From the NCBI GenBank assembly GCA_030550625.1, contig JAUQOZ010000056.1:1-44936 (forward strand): a stretch of DNA of 44,936 nucleotides, read 5' to 3'. Positions within the stretch are counted from its first letter, which is position 1; every line of letters begins with the position of its first letter. Below are positions 8,415 to 16,479 of the stretch, piece after piece. The DNA is from Chloroflexota bacterium (GTDB taxonomy: Bacteria; Chloroflexota; Chloroflexia; Chloroflexales; Chloroflexaceae). Under the pieces are notes generated by a model. It was not told the origin of the DNA. It ran no database searches and saw only the letters and a program-made list of their open reading frames with translations. The position numbers were made by a program, and so were the translations under genes.

Positions 8415-9214
8415 GGTGGTTGCGTGGTTATTGTTGCGCGGCGGCCATCACTGATCAGATGGATCGCGCCGTCGAGTTTGGGATGGTACAAGTGTGGCGC
8501 TAGTTGTCGCCGATCATGAAAGCTGTAAAGAGCTGGCTCAGCCGCTTCGTAGCCGGCGCTGAAGGCGACGGCCCGAATGCGCAGATCGCGCAGGGCCGGC
8601 GTCGTGATCGGGCGTTGCCACGGATAGATGAGCAGATCAATTGTTTGCCCGGCCAGTGCGGCGAGGGCCGCATCGCCAGCGCTACCGCCGTGGTGAATGA
8701 GCACACGGGTTGCGCGATATTCAATCAGCAACACCGCACCGCCGTCATCGCCATCATTCGTCGCCAGCACGCGCAAGCGCGCCCCGCCCAGATTGATCTG
8801 TTGCCCGGCTTGCAATTGGCGAACCGGCGTTGCCATGCCGTACATGAGATCGCGCCATTCCCCCTTGGGTATGGTTTGCGCCAGCGCCAGCGCAGGCCGG
8901 TATCGCCGCAGCGCACCCAACTGGCCGGGCAGATTGCGCTCAACGGCGCGCGTCAGCACCGTGGCTGCGAGATGGCGTTGCCAAAACGGCAGATGTGTGC
9001 CCAATTCCACCGCCAAATCGGTCGGATCGCGCCCGCCGTCAATTAGCGTAAACGAACCAGCGGGTGATTGGATGAGAATTGCATCGCCGGCAGTCGGGAG
9101 CAGGATGACATGCAATTTGCCGTCGGGACGCTGGAGCCACGCGATGGTGACGAGCGTCCCAACCAAGATAGCGATAAAAAGTGTGCGCTGTCGCATCCGG
9201 TCGTTCCAATCCAC
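8411..9214 (-). CDS. ComEC C-terminal-like metallo-beta-lactamase-fold protein, metal site apparently lost
   Basis: 267 residues from a GTG at 9214, or 261 from the ATG at 9196; neither has a convincing ribosome binding site. One N-terminal transmembrane anchor (residues about 10-27) is followed by a soluble domain. That domain resembles the C-terminal domain of the competence protein ComEC: GDAILIQSPAGSFTLIDGG at 43-61, then a later LRVLATNDGDDGGAVLLIEY block and VLIHHGGSAG. In active family members the strand after the first block ends in a histidine-rich metal-binding HxHxDH-like motif. Here the corresponding place reads ATVLTRAVERNLPG, without those ligands. It is probably a non-catalytic exported relative. 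It is coupled to the flippase gene, and no ComEC channel domain is present. Confidence 0.65.
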   Translation of the reverse strand: MDWNDRMRQRTLFIAILVGTLVTIAWLQRPDGKLHVILLPTAGDAILIQSPAGSFTLIDGGRDPTDLAVELGTHLPFWQRHLAATVLTRAVERNLPGQLGALRRYRPALALAQTIPKGEWRDLMYGMATPVRQLQAGQQINLGGARLRVLATNDGDDGGAVLLIEYRATRVLIHHGGSAGDAALAALAGQTIDLLIYPWQRPITTPALRDLRIRAVAFSAGYEAAEPALYSFHDRRQLAPHLYHPKLDGAIHLISDGRRATITTQPP

Positions 9215-9283
9215 TGCGGGAAGGCAATGTGATCATCTCATCATGAATACCGCGCGACAGCGGCAAACGATGCGCGTGAATTA

Positions 9284-9664
9284 TTACGCCAACGCAATAA
9301 CTTCAATTTCGATCCGGGCATCGCGGGGTAACCGGGCCACTTGCACAGTTGAACGGGCCGGCGGCGCGTCGCCGAAATGCTCGGCATACGCGGCATTCAT
9401 CGCAGCAAAATCGTTCAGATCGGCTAGAAAGACGGTCGTCTTCACGATCCGGTCGAGCGAGCTGCCCGCCTCGTGCAAAATAGCGGCAATATTCGCAAAG
9501 ATCTGCCGGGTCATCGCGCCGATGTCGTCAGTGATCATCTCGTTGGTGGCCGGATTGATCGGCAACTGCCCGGACACAAAGATCAGGTTACCCGCCCGGA
9601 TGGCTTGCGAGTATGGCCCAATCGCTGCCGGAGCAGCTTCGGTAGCGATACGGATGCGATCCAT
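9284..9664 (-). CDS. ridA: RidA family reactive imine deaminase
   Basis: 126 residues from the ATG at 9664; AGGGG lies nine bases upstream. A TTG two codons earlier would sit too close to that site. It is a full-length YjgF/YER057c/UK114 protein: GPYSQAI near the N-terminus, FVSGQLPINP, and the C-terminal STVQVARLPRDARIEIEVIA signature that contains the substrate-carboxylate-binding arginine. The family hydrolyses 2-aminoacrylate and other enamine/imine intermediates released by PLP enzymes such as threonine dehydratase, in the cytoplasm, as a trimer. It lies 58 bases downstream of the large membrane protein gene and may share its transcript. Confidence 0.93.
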   Translation of the reverse strand: MDRIRIATEAAPAAIGPYSQAIRAGNLIFVSGQLPINPATNEMITDDIGAMTRQIFANIAAILHEAGSSLDRIVKTTVFLADLNDFAAMNAAYAEHFGDAPPARSTVQVARLPRDARIEIEVIALA

Positions 9665-9722
9665 TGTCAATATCCCCTCTACATTATTCTGAATACCACC
9701 AAATAGTTTGGCAACGCCAATC

Positions 9723-11672
9723 TTACCGTAACAGCCAGAATCCCACCATCACAAAAAGCTGCCAGATCGCCGGCAGCAGACCACCCAGAATCACCTGCGC
9801 ACCTTCCCACTCGTACACATCCACCCAGAGCGCTGCTGTCACCCAGTAGGCAATCGCGAGGGAAGCAAGCCAGAGGATGGCGGCCAGCCATGGCAGATTG
9901 ATAATGAGGCACATCAAGGCCAGTAGCAGCGGCAACAGGCGCGGCATCTGCACCAGCGGATAGAAGGTGAAAATATGCGCCTGCTCTTGGTCGTTGTCAA
10001 GCGCACCGTGAATGATCAGCGAAATCAGTACAACCAGCGGCCATTCGAGCAAGCCAGCCAGCCAAAAGCCAATTCCGCCCAAGATCATGCCGAAATCTGG
10101 CCAGCGATCGCCGTCAATCAAGGCCGGAACGGCAAACATTAACCCCAGCGGCAACGATACCACGATCATCGCCCTGCCAGCTCGCCACAGCAGATCGGTT
10201 GTCGTTGCACCGGTGGCGGCCAATTCCGCTTTCAGCGCGGTGATCGTTGCCACCGGCTGGCCAATCAGTTGCAGATTGGGCATAAACGCTGCTGGTTGGA
10301 AGCGGGGCGTATCGTGGATTGGCGGCAGATGGCTCAAGCGTTCTTCGCACCGTTCGATCAACGCTGACCAGTTCTTCATCGTGCCGATCAAGATGGTTCC
10401 CGGCGTCCATTTCCCTGTCACCACCAAGCCGCACAACCGGCTAAGCCACGGCAGCGCCGGTGATTGGACAAAAGCGATGCTACGGCCAAAGCCGAGATCG
10501 ATCACCTGAAACGCATTGATACTTGCCCATGGAAGAGTGTGCGCGAATCGAAACGGGCGGGGGAGAAAGCGGACGATCATCCCGTTTTGACCAGCAATGA
10601 CTGACGAGGGGATAGCGATCAGCAGTGCGAAGGCTATAGCAATGACGAGCGCAAGCAGCAGATGGGCAGCGATCAGCAGCCACATTGGGGCTGGCAGATC
10701 GGGCCGTCCGGCGAAGCCGAAAAAGGGCGCACTGGCGCCTTGATAGGCATTAAAGATCGCGCGATAAACTGGATCTTGGCTGACCCACAGCAGCGAAGGG
10801 TTGCTGCGCAACTCTGGAACCATGAGGGTGAGCGCTCGATCCCAGTAACTGCGATAGTGCAGCAGACCAAAGATCAGCACAAGCACTATCAGGCTGAGAT
10901 GAGCGATCCTAACCAATGACCATAGGGGGAGAGTAGCCGTCACCTCTGGCGCAGTCGTTGGCGGCAAGACGGCATTGGCAGCCGATGGTTCGGCTGCAGC
11001 GCCGCGCAAGAACAGGCCAAACAATGGCGAGCGGCGTTGTTCGTCAACCACCACCGGCTGCGCTCCTTCGACACCGCGGATCGCGCGGCTGTTTTCGTGC
11101 AAGATGGTGTTGAGCAAATGGTCAAACTCATCGATCGATGATGACACGAGAAATGCTGGCCGGATCGTGGTGCCGTACAACAAACCATACACACGATGCC
11201 AACCGGTCAGGCGCTTGGCTTGTTTGGCGGGGATCACTAGCAATACAAAGCGCTGGCCGCCCTCATCGCCGGTGACGTGGATCTGTTGCACGTCTTCCCA
11301 AGCCACCGGCAGCCAGCCGCCGGCAAACTCGACGAGCAGGCCACGGGCGCTGGTTCGGATAGCCGGCAGTGCGTTGAGGAGAACTAACGCAATAAACAAG
11401 CCAACTGCGGCCCACAGCAACATCCCTAGCGCTTCTGAAAGCCATAAGCTCAGATCGCTTGGCAGCGGTGAAAGTCCATCGTAGAGCGGGCGTAGCCATG
11501 GCGTGCGGCGCAGCCAGAGCGCCACAGGTTCGCTAGCGGTTACAATACCGCGGAGAAGCTGGTACACAGTGATGCCAAGGCTCGCGATCACCAGCAGATT
11601 ACCTAGTGTCGCGCGCCACCATCGCTGGCGAAGCGGGTAACGATAGACTTTTTCCGCGATTGAGACGCTCAT
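9723..11672 (-). CDS. Multi-pass membrane protein with two PH-like segments, function unknown
   Basis: 649 residues. Two hydrophobic helices near the N-terminus (about 24-44 and 83-105) are followed by a soluble segment (ARGLLVEFAGGWLPVAWEDVQQIHV) that looks like a bacterial PH-type strand pattern. Further helices and a second, similar segment (GMIVRFLPRPFRFAHTLPWASINAFQV) follow, and the C-terminal third has about six more helices. I see no catalytic motif or transporter signature. The start (ATG at 11672) has a GGAG nine or so bases upstream. It follows xseB by 17 bases, so it is probably in the accB-xseA-xseB transcript. No function is proposed. Confidence 0.75.
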   Translation of the reverse strand: MSVSIAEKVYRYPLRQRWWRATLGNLLVIASLGITVYQLLRGIVTASEPVALWLRRTPWLRPLYDGLSPLPSDLSLWLSEALGMLLWAAVGLFIALVLLNALPAIRTSARGLLVEFAGGWLPVAWEDVQQIHVTGDEGGQRFVLLVIPAKQAKRLTGWHRVYGLLYGTTIRPAFLVSSSIDEFDHLLNTILHENSRAIRGVEGAQPVVVDEQRRSPLFGLFLRGAAAEPSAANAVLPPTTAPEVTATLPLWSLVRIAHLSLIVLVLIFGLLHYRSYWDRALTLMVPELRSNPSLLWVSQDPVYRAIFNAYQGASAPFFGFAGRPDLPAPMWLLIAAHLLLALVIAIAFALLIAIPSSVIAGQNGMIVRFLPRPFRFAHTLPWASINAFQVIDLGFGRSIAFVQSPALPWLSRLCGLVVTGKWTPGTILIGTMKNWSALIERCEERLSHLPPIHDTPRFQPAAFMPNLQLIGQPVATITALKAELAATGATTTDLLWRAGRAMIVVSLPLGLMFAVPALIDGDRWPDFGMILGGIGFWLAGLLEWPLVVLISLIIHGALDNDQEQAHIFTFYPLVQMPRLLPLLLALMCLIINLPWLAAILWLASLAIAYWVTAALWVDVYEWEGAQVILGGLLPAIWQLFVMVGFWLLR

Positions 11673-11689
11673 GACGACTCAGGCTCCGT

Positions 11690-11887
11690 TTACGCGCTAT
11701 CGAGCTGGCGCACGCGCAATTCGGCGGCATCGAGTAATTGCTGGCACGCCGCAGCTAGTTCAGCGCCGCGTTCGTAGAGGCGCAACGCTTCGGCAAGCGA
11801 TAGCTCGCCGCGCTCGAGCCGTTCTACCACTGCCTGCAACTCGGCCAGCAACGTTTCGTATTGTTCAACGGCAGTTGGTTCACTCAT
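11690..11887 (-). CDS. xseB: Exonuclease VII small subunit
   Basis: 65 residues, typical length. The pattern YETLLAELQAVVERLERGELSLAEALRLYERG is split by the family's diagnostic spacing (YE..L..L...V..LE.G.L.L..AL..YE.G), followed by a second helix, CQQLLDAAELRV. It forms the small coiled subunit that binds several-fold to XseA to make the single-strand exonuclease. The ATG at 11887 lies inside the 3' end of xseA (8-base overlap) with GAGGAT as binding site, so expression is coupled. Confidence 0.96.
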   Translation of the reverse strand: MSEPTAVEQYETLLAELQAVVERLERGELSLAEALRLYERGAELAAACQQLLDAAELRVRQLDSA

Positions 11888-13073
11888 GGGAATCCTCTAC
11901 AGCGACAAGCAGCGTACCGGCGCGTAACGTGAGATGGAGTGACTCGCCCGCTTGCACCTGCGCCGGATCGGTAACGACATGCCCATCGGCGCGTTGTGCG
12001 ATCGCATAGCCACGGGCCAGCGTCGCTTGCGGGCTGAGGGTTTGCAGGCGAGCCTGCAAGCCCTGCAAGCGGGTTTGTTCGAGGGCCAGCCATCGCTCGA
12101 ATGCGCGCTCAGCTCGCCGGGATAGTTCATCAACCGTTTGGCGAGCGGCATCGAAGCGGCGGCGGGGATGGTTGCGTTGGAGTGCGCTGGCCTGCTGGGC
12201 AATTGTGCGGCGTTGCTCATCGAGGTAGGCCAGCATGGCGTTTGCAGCACGTTCGCGCAACTCGGCAACCCGCTGGCGGAGATCGACTACTGCCGGGGCA
12301 GCCTGCTCGGCGGCGGCGGAAGGGGTGGGGGCGCGCAAATCGGCTACGGCATCAACCAAGGTGGTGTCGGTCTCGTGACCAACACCGGTGATAATCGGCA
12401 CCGGGCTAGCAGCAACCGCCCGCACCACCTGTTCATCGTTGAATGCCGCCAGATCCTCGCTGGCGCCGCCGCCACGGGCCAAAATCACCAGATCGACTGG
12501 CTCGGCATAGACGCGGCGCAGGGCGGCAACAATGCTCGCCGGGGCCAATTCGCCTTGCACCAGACACGGCGATAGTACGATTTCGGCGAGCGGGTAGCGG
12601 CGGCGGAAAATGGTCAGCATATCTTGCAACGCCGCTGCCTGAAGCGAGGTGACGATCCCGATCCGGCGCGGCAGGAGCGGTAATGGGCGCTTGCGGCGCT
12701 CATCGAACAACCCTTCAGCTTCGAGGCGGGCGCGCAGTTGTTCGAGTTGCGCGTTGAGCAAGCCTTCCCCTGCCGGCACGATCTGATCAACGACGAACTG
12801 CACTTCGCCACGGGCTTCGTAGAAGCCAACCCGGCCATGGGCAAGCACCGCCTCGCCGTTGGCCGGCAGCTTCGCCAGCCGGTCGGCGGCACTGCGCCAG
12901 AGCACGGCGCGAATGCTCGCTTGCTCATCTTTCAGGGTAAAGTAGCAATGCCCTGAAGGGTAGCGACGGAATTCCACGACTTCAGCTAGCAGCCAGAGGT
13001 CGAAGAACAAACCCTCGCCTTCCAGATGAGTGCGTAGAGCGCTATTCAAGTCAGACACCGAAAAAGCGCGCAT
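11880..13073 (-). CDS. xseA: Exonuclease VII large subunit
   Basis: 397 residues from the ATG at 13073. It starts with an OB-fold nucleic-acid-binding domain (residues about 4-100, SGHCYFTLKDEQASIRAVLWR). The catalytic domain (about 125-330) carries GIVTS..AAALQDML, ILARGGGASEDLAAFNDE and VGHETDTTLVDAVADLRAPTPSAAAE, followed by a coiled-coil region and a conserved LARGYAI near the end. The enzyme degrades single-stranded DNA from both ends and acts in mismatch and damage repair. Its start shares one base with the accB stop (TGATG), so translation is coupled. Length and motifs are normal. Confidence 0.96.
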   Translation of the reverse strand: MRAFSVSDLNSALRTHLEGEGLFFDLWLLAEVVEFRRYPSGHCYFTLKDEQASIRAVLWRSAADRLAKLPANGEAVLAHGRVGFYEARGEVQFVVDQIVPAGEGLLNAQLEQLRARLEAEGLFDERRKRPLPLLPRRIGIVTSLQAAALQDMLTIFRRRYPLAEIVLSPCLVQGELAPASIVAALRRVYAEPVDLVILARGGGASEDLAAFNDEQVVRAVAASPVPIITGVGHETDTTLVDAVADLRAPTPSAAAEQAAPAVVDLRQRVAELRERAANAMLAYLDEQRRTIAQQASALQRNHPRRRFDAARQTVDELSRRAERAFERWLALEQTRLQGLQARLQTLSPQATLARGYAIAQRADGHVVTDPAQVQAGESLHLTLRAGTLLVAVEDSHE

Positions 13074-13612
13074 CAAAGCGGTTCAATCACCATCAGCGGC
13101 TGGCCGTACTCAACTGGCTGCCCATTCTTGACCAGAATGCGCGCCACTCGTCCGGCGACGTCACTCTCGATCTCGTTCATCATTTTCATTGCTTCAACAA
13201 TGCCGACGGTATCGCCAACCCGCACCTCATCGCCTTCCTGCACGAACGGCTTGTCTTTGGGTGATGGCGCAGCATAGAAGGTGCCGACCATCGGTGCAGT
13301 GATGGTATGGCCAGCCGGCATCTCGACCGGCGGCCCTTCCGGCGCCGGTGGCGGCTGGACGAAGGGAGTCACTGGCGTGGTAGGCAAGGGGGTTGCCAGT
13401 GGTGCGCTCAGCGGTGCTGCGGGTAGTGGCGCAGAATAGATTACGCCGCTGGGGCTGGGCTGGCCGCGTTTGACATGCAATTTGGCATTGCCGCGCTCGA
13501 TCGTGATCTCATACACATCACTCTGCTCGAGCATGTGCAACAGATCGCGCACGGCAGCCAGACCGAACGGATCATTTTGATCAACAGGCATTTCGGTGGT
13601 TTCGTCCTTCAT
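13073..13612 (-). CDS. accB: Biotin carboxyl carrier protein of acetyl-CoA carboxylase
   Basis: 179 residues from the ATG at 13612; an ATG at 13627 would add five residues, and neither has a well-placed ribosome binding site. The N-terminal part ([29 protein letters not shown]) is typical of AccB. A Pro/Ala-rich linker (about 60-100) leads to the biotinyl domain with [13 protein letters not shown] and EAMKMMNEI; Lys about 143 is the biotinylation site. It carries biotin between biotin carboxylase and carboxyltransferase in malonyl-CoA synthesis, which also feeds the 3-hydroxypropionate cycle in Chloroflexus. accC is not adjacent; xseA follows with a one-base overlap instead. Confidence 0.95.
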   Translation of the reverse strand: MKDETTEMPVDQNDPFGLAAVRDLLHMLEQSDVYEITIERGNAKLHVKRGQPSPSGVIYSAPLPAAPLSAPLATPLPTTPVTPFVQPPPAPEGPPVEMPAGHTITAPMVGTFYAAPSPKDKPFVQEGDEVRVGDTVGIVEAMKMMNEIESDVAGRVARILVKNGQPVEYGQPLMVIEPL

Positions 13613-13647
13613 AGCTCCCCACAGCATAGTCTCGGCGAAACTGCCTT

Positions 13648-13656
13648 ATTGTAGCA
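13648..13656 (-). promoter_or_regulatory. Extended -10 promoter for accB-xseA-xseB
   Basis: On the minus strand TGCTACAAT gives an extended -10 element about 20-35 bases before the possible accB starts. No good -35 hexamer was seen. Confidence 0.45.
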
Positions 13657-13810
13657 CAAGAGTCAATGCTCTTTGGTATGGCATGGTTTTGGTTCGTTCC
13701 TCACAATGCAAATAAGCAATTGTTACACGTGGTAGCGAAATCTTCACCGACAATAGGAGACAAGATTGTTATGCTAGGCACGAGAAAGGTCGAGGGAAAG
13801 GATTATTGCT

Positions 13811-14029
13811 ATGCGCAATGTAGGCACGCTTGATCGCGATATTCGTCTCGTGTTAACGATGACGTTCGGGCTGATTTCGCTGTTTGGCCAGAACTTCTGG
13901 TTGCAGGTTATCACTGGTTTTCTCGCGCTGATTATGTTCGCTACGGCGGCTTTTGCGGTATGCCCGCTCTACTGGCCGTTTGGCATTAACACCTGCAAAC
14001 GGACGCAAGATCAGAAGCAGATGCGCTAA
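13811..14029 (+). CDS. DUF2892 small inner-membrane protein
   Basis: 72 residues. It matches the DUF2892 (YgaP-like membrane segment) pattern: MRNVGTLDRDIRLVL at the N-terminus, two hydrophobic stretches (about 13-27 and 30-50) and the diagnostic FAVCPLYWPFGINTC ending with its two cysteines. In some proteins this segment is fused to a rhodanese domain; here it stands alone. AAAGGA lies about seven bases before the ATG. It is a monocistronic gene facing away from accB, and its function is unknown. Confidence 0.85.
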   Translation: MRNVGTLDRDIRLVLTMTFGLISLFGQNFWLQVITGFLALIMFATAAFAVCPLYWPFGINTCKRTQDQKQMR

Positions 14030-14058
14030 GCGGCAAGATTCTTTGAGGGGGGTTATTG

Positions 14059-14095
14059 TTATGGAGTGCGGCAGTCAAACTGCCGCACTCCATAA
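14059..14095. repeat. Perfect 17-bp hairpin of the GGAGTGCGGC family
   Basis: TTATGGAGTGCGGCAGT is followed by CAA and its exact reverse complement. It sits between the convergent DUF2892 and fructosamine-kinase-family genes and could stop transcription from both sides, although it has no T-run. A related degenerate copy lies at 6733-6760. Confidence 0.8.
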
Positions 14096-14141
14096 TGATT
14101 CTGTAATGCCTAGAGCGGCGCTCGTCGCCTTGAGTGCGTTG

Positions 14142-15017
14142 CTATCCATACCGGCGTGCGACCGCATCAACCTGCGCGCCGTAGCCTTCGCCAAACAAGT
14201 TCAGATGGTTGAGCAGGTGATAAAGGTTGTAGAGATCGCGCCGGTCGCGGTAGCCGGGGTCGAGCGGCCAAGCTGCCTGATACGCGGCGTAGAAGCGGGA
14301 TGAGAAGCCGCCGAAGAGTTCGGTAAAGGCCAGTTCGGCCTCGCGGTCGCTGTACGAGATGGCGGGATCAATGAGCGCCGGCGCGCCGCCGGGGCCAGCA
14401 ATGACATTGCCGCTCCACAGATCGCCGTGAATGAGCGAGGGAACGCGCGGCACGCCGCTCAGCCACTCGTCCAGCCGGTTCACCACTCGTTCGAGCATCT
14501 GCCGGCGACGTGCCGGCAAGAGGCCGTTGCGGGCAGCTAGCTCGATCTGTGGCCACAGGCGTCGCTCGCGGAAAAAGGCGATCCAGTCTTCCATCCAGCC
14601 GTTGGTTTGCGGGGTGCCGCCGATGAAGTTATCGCGCTCAAGGCCGTAGGCAGCGCCGGTGTGGCGATGCAGCGCAGCGAGCTGTTCGCCGAGTTGGGCT
14701 GGATCGGGGGGGCGGCCATCGCCTGCGATCCATTCACTGAGCACGATGGCGGGTTGGTCGCCGTTGGCCTCGCATGCGAAGACGACCGTAGGCACGCGGA
14801 TGGCGTTAGCGGCGGCAAGGGTGCGCAGACCATGGGCTTCGGCGGCGACCATTGCTGCTGGCGGGCCACCGGAAGCCCACTTGAGCGCAAAGCGCTGTCC
14901 GCCGATCGTGACGCGGGCAAGGCGCGCGCCAAAGCTGCCGCCGAGGTGATCGACCTGCTCGATCGGGCGGCCAAGCGCGGTGGTGATCAGGTTGGCGACG
15001 GCTGTTGGCAGGGTCAT
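14142..15017 (-). CDS. Fructosamine kinase family protein
   Basis: 291 residues from the ATG at 15017. A longer reading frame upstream runs antisense-like through the PspC gene and lacks family similarity, so it was cut. The protein shows the fructosamine/ketosamine-3-kinase (APH-like) pattern: GGSFGARLARV near the N-terminus, FALKWA with the ATP-binding lysine, LHRHTGAAYGLERDNFIGGTPQ, the catalytic HGDLWSGN at 197-204 (Asp199), and LIDPAISYSDREAELAFTELFGGF with metal-binding Asp217. The family phosphorylates the sugar of early glycation products so that they break down; bacterial members often prefer ribulosamines. All key residues are present. Confidence 0.9.
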   Translation of the reverse strand: MTLPTAVANLITTALGRPIEQVDHLGGSFGARLARVTIGGQRFALKWASGGPPAAMVAAEAHGLRTLAAANAIRVPTVVFACEANGDQPAIVLSEWIAGDGRPPDPAQLGEQLAALHRHTGAAYGLERDNFIGGTPQTNGWMEDWIAFFRERRLWPQIELAARNGLLPARRRQMLERVVNRLDEWLSGVPRVPSLIHGDLWSGNVIAGPGGAPALIDPAISYSDREAELAFTELFGGFSSRFYAAYQAAWPLDPGYRDRRDLYNLYHLLNHLNLFGEGYGAQVDAVARRYG

Positions 15018-15106
15018 CGGTTTGGCGCGGTAGACACTGGCGTTGCCGGAATCATACGCTGATTGCGCCGGAACGTCAATGCGGGGAGATGGGAGACGGA
15101 AGCTGG

Positions 15107-15133
15107 TACGGGCGGGTTTCAAACCCGCCCGTA
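15107..15133 (-). terminator. Hairpin downstream of the PspC gene
   Basis: TACGGGCGGGTTT and its exact reverse complement around a single C form a 13-bp inverted repeat 15 bases after the pspC-like stop. A similar GGGCGGGTT hairpin is found at 21864-21884. There is no T-run, so it is terminator-like or repeat-derived. Confidence 0.6.
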
Positions 15134-15148
15134 TCACTCGCAGATCGG

Positions 15149-15412
15149 TTATCGGATCCGCTGGCCGGTGTACGGATCGTACTTCCATTCGCCGGTGGGG
15201 TCTTGGGCTGGCGGGGTGGGCTGCGCCAATTCCTCTTTCGGCATAATGATCCAGAGCACGATGTAGATGAGCGGGCTGAGACCGCTCAGCACCGCTAAGA
15301 CGAACACCAGCCGGACAATGGTGCTGTCGATGCCGAAATAGCGGGCGAGGCCGCCGCATACGCCGCCGATCATACTATCGGTGGCGCTGCGCGTTAAGCG
15401 AGAGGTTGCCAT
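15149..15412 (-). CDS. PspC-domain membrane protein
   Basis: 87 residues. It has the single PspC domain: LTRSATDSMIGGVCGGLARYFGID at the N-terminus, a transmembrane helix with VRLVFVLAVLSG, and a second hydrophobic stretch IYIVLWIIMPKE, then a short polar tail. In enterobacteria PspC relays envelope stress to PspA/PspF; small stand-alone copies like this are widespread and their role is less clear. AAAGGAGAA lies about seven bases upstream of the ATG at 15412. It is divergent from the secreted repeat protein gene at 15606. Confidence 0.9.
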   Translation of the reverse strand: MATSRLTRSATDSMIGGVCGGLARYFGIDSTIVRLVFVLAVLSGLSPLIYIVLWIIMPKEELAQPTPPAQDPTGEWKYDPYTGQRIR

Positions 15413-15605
15413 AGCTCTTCTCCTTTGCTATCTATCGCTGCGCGATACCTGCCTGTATGACGTTGCTGGCGCGACTTTGTTGCAGCCGTCTCCACAAGTT
15501 GCTCGTTGCCAGTTCATAATTTCTTCAAACTCTGGTGCTAAAGTACGCCTAACCCCGGAGCAGTCGGGGTACTTCGCAGCACAACGACACCACGGAGGAG
15601 ATACC

Positions 15606-16274
15606 ATGAAACGAACTCTGTTCAGTGGCCTCGCTGGCGCAGTGTTGGCGCTGACCCTGCTTTGGAGCCAACCGGCGCTGGTGAGCGCAGCGCAAGCAGT
15701 AGCACCCCATTCGACTCCGGTCGAGGCAACATACGGGAGAGGCGGTGGCGGTTGGCGCGGCGTGGGAACGGTCAACGTTGGGCAATTGATCAAAGCCCTG
15801 CAAAATCTGACCAATCTTGATGCTGCAACGATTCGCACCGAGTTGCAGAATGGCCGTAGCTTGGCTCAGATCGCCGCTGCCTACGGCAGTAGCGGTGATG
15901 CGCTGGTGCAGGCGGTGGTGGATGCGGCTAAGACGCGGCTCGATCAGGCGGTGAGTAATGGACGATTGACGCAGGCCGAGGCTGATCAGATGCTGGCCGC
16001 CATTCGCGAGCGGGCGACAACCTTGGTCAATGATACAACCGTCGGTACGCAGTTGGCCGATCGGGCGGCTAAAGCAGCCGAGCGCAGCACGCTAGGGTGG
16101 CTGATTCAGGCGGCAGCCGATCAGACCGGGCTCGATGTGGCGACTATTCGCTCGCGGTTGCGCAACGGGGAAACGCTGCGCGCGATTGTAACTTCTGCTG
16201 GGGGCGATCCGCAAAAGGTGATTGACGCTGCGGTGAATGCTTTCCGCCAAGCAGCGACTGCCGCGATGCAATAA
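15606..16274 (+). CDS. Secreted protein with a duplicated helical domain, function unknown
   Basis: 222 residues from the ATG at 15606, with a strong GGAGGAG site eight bases before it. The N-terminus is a signal peptide (MKRTLFSGLAGA, hydrophobic core, cleavage near VSAAQA). The mature part contains two related blocks. The first, about 60-140, has LDAATIRTELQNGRSLAQIAA and then LVQAVVDAAKTRL..AV; the second, about 165-222, has LDVATIRSRLRNGETLRAIV and then VIDAAVNAFRQAA. Between them is an AEADQMLAAIRER segment. The protein is Ala-rich and helical, with no cysteines or catalytic signature in the mature part. It is probably an exported structural or envelope-stress protein; I do not recognise a named family. 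Confidence 0.8.
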   Translation: MKRTLFSGLAGAVLALTLLWSQPALVSAAQAVAPHSTPVEATYGRGGGGWRGVGTVNVGQLIKALQNLTNLDAATIRTELQNGRSLAQIAAAYGSSGDALVQAVVDAAKTRLDQAVSNGRLTQAEADQMLAAIRERATTLVNDTTVGTQLADRAAKAAERSTLGWLIQAAADQTGLDVATIRSRLRNGETLRAIVTSAGGDPQKVIDAAVNAFRQAATAAMQ

Positions 16275-16302
16275 GGTGGCGATCCCTTCCTCCTCGCACC
16301 GT

Positions 16303-16329
16303 TATCCCGCAGGCGCAACCTGTGGGATA
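16303..16329 (+). terminator. Hairpin after the secreted repeat protein gene
   Basis: TATCCCGCAGG / CCTGTGGGATA form an 11-bp stem (one G-T wobble) with a 5-base loop, 29 bases after the stop. No T-run follows. Confidence 0.5.
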
Positions 16330-16356
16330 GCGGCATGTTGTCTAGCATCTCCGATT

Positions 16357-16416
16357 GTCATTGCTTCGGCCGGGCGGCTCCAGCGTTGCTGGATGCCGCC
16401 GCTCCCTCGCAATGAC
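16357..16416. repeat. Short element with GTCATTGC terminal inverted repeats
   Basis: GTCATTGC at the left and GCAATGAC at the right enclose a nested inverted repeat (GGCGGCTCCAGC / GCTGGATGCCGCC). The same terminal sequences bound the larger elements at 33556-33736 and 34009-34130, so this appears to be a 60-bp member of that family. Confidence 0.6.
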
Positions 16417-16479
16417 CGGTGGGGGAGTGGCCGCCGCCCCATCGTAATGACAGGTAGGGGAGCGCGCTACTCCTCGCGT

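Noticed and set aside
15018-15359. N-terminal extension of the fructosamine kinase family gene by 114 residues
   Set aside because: The extension runs through the PspC gene and the hairpin at 15107, is Arg/Pro/His-rich and unrelated to the family; the family begins at the ATG at 15017.
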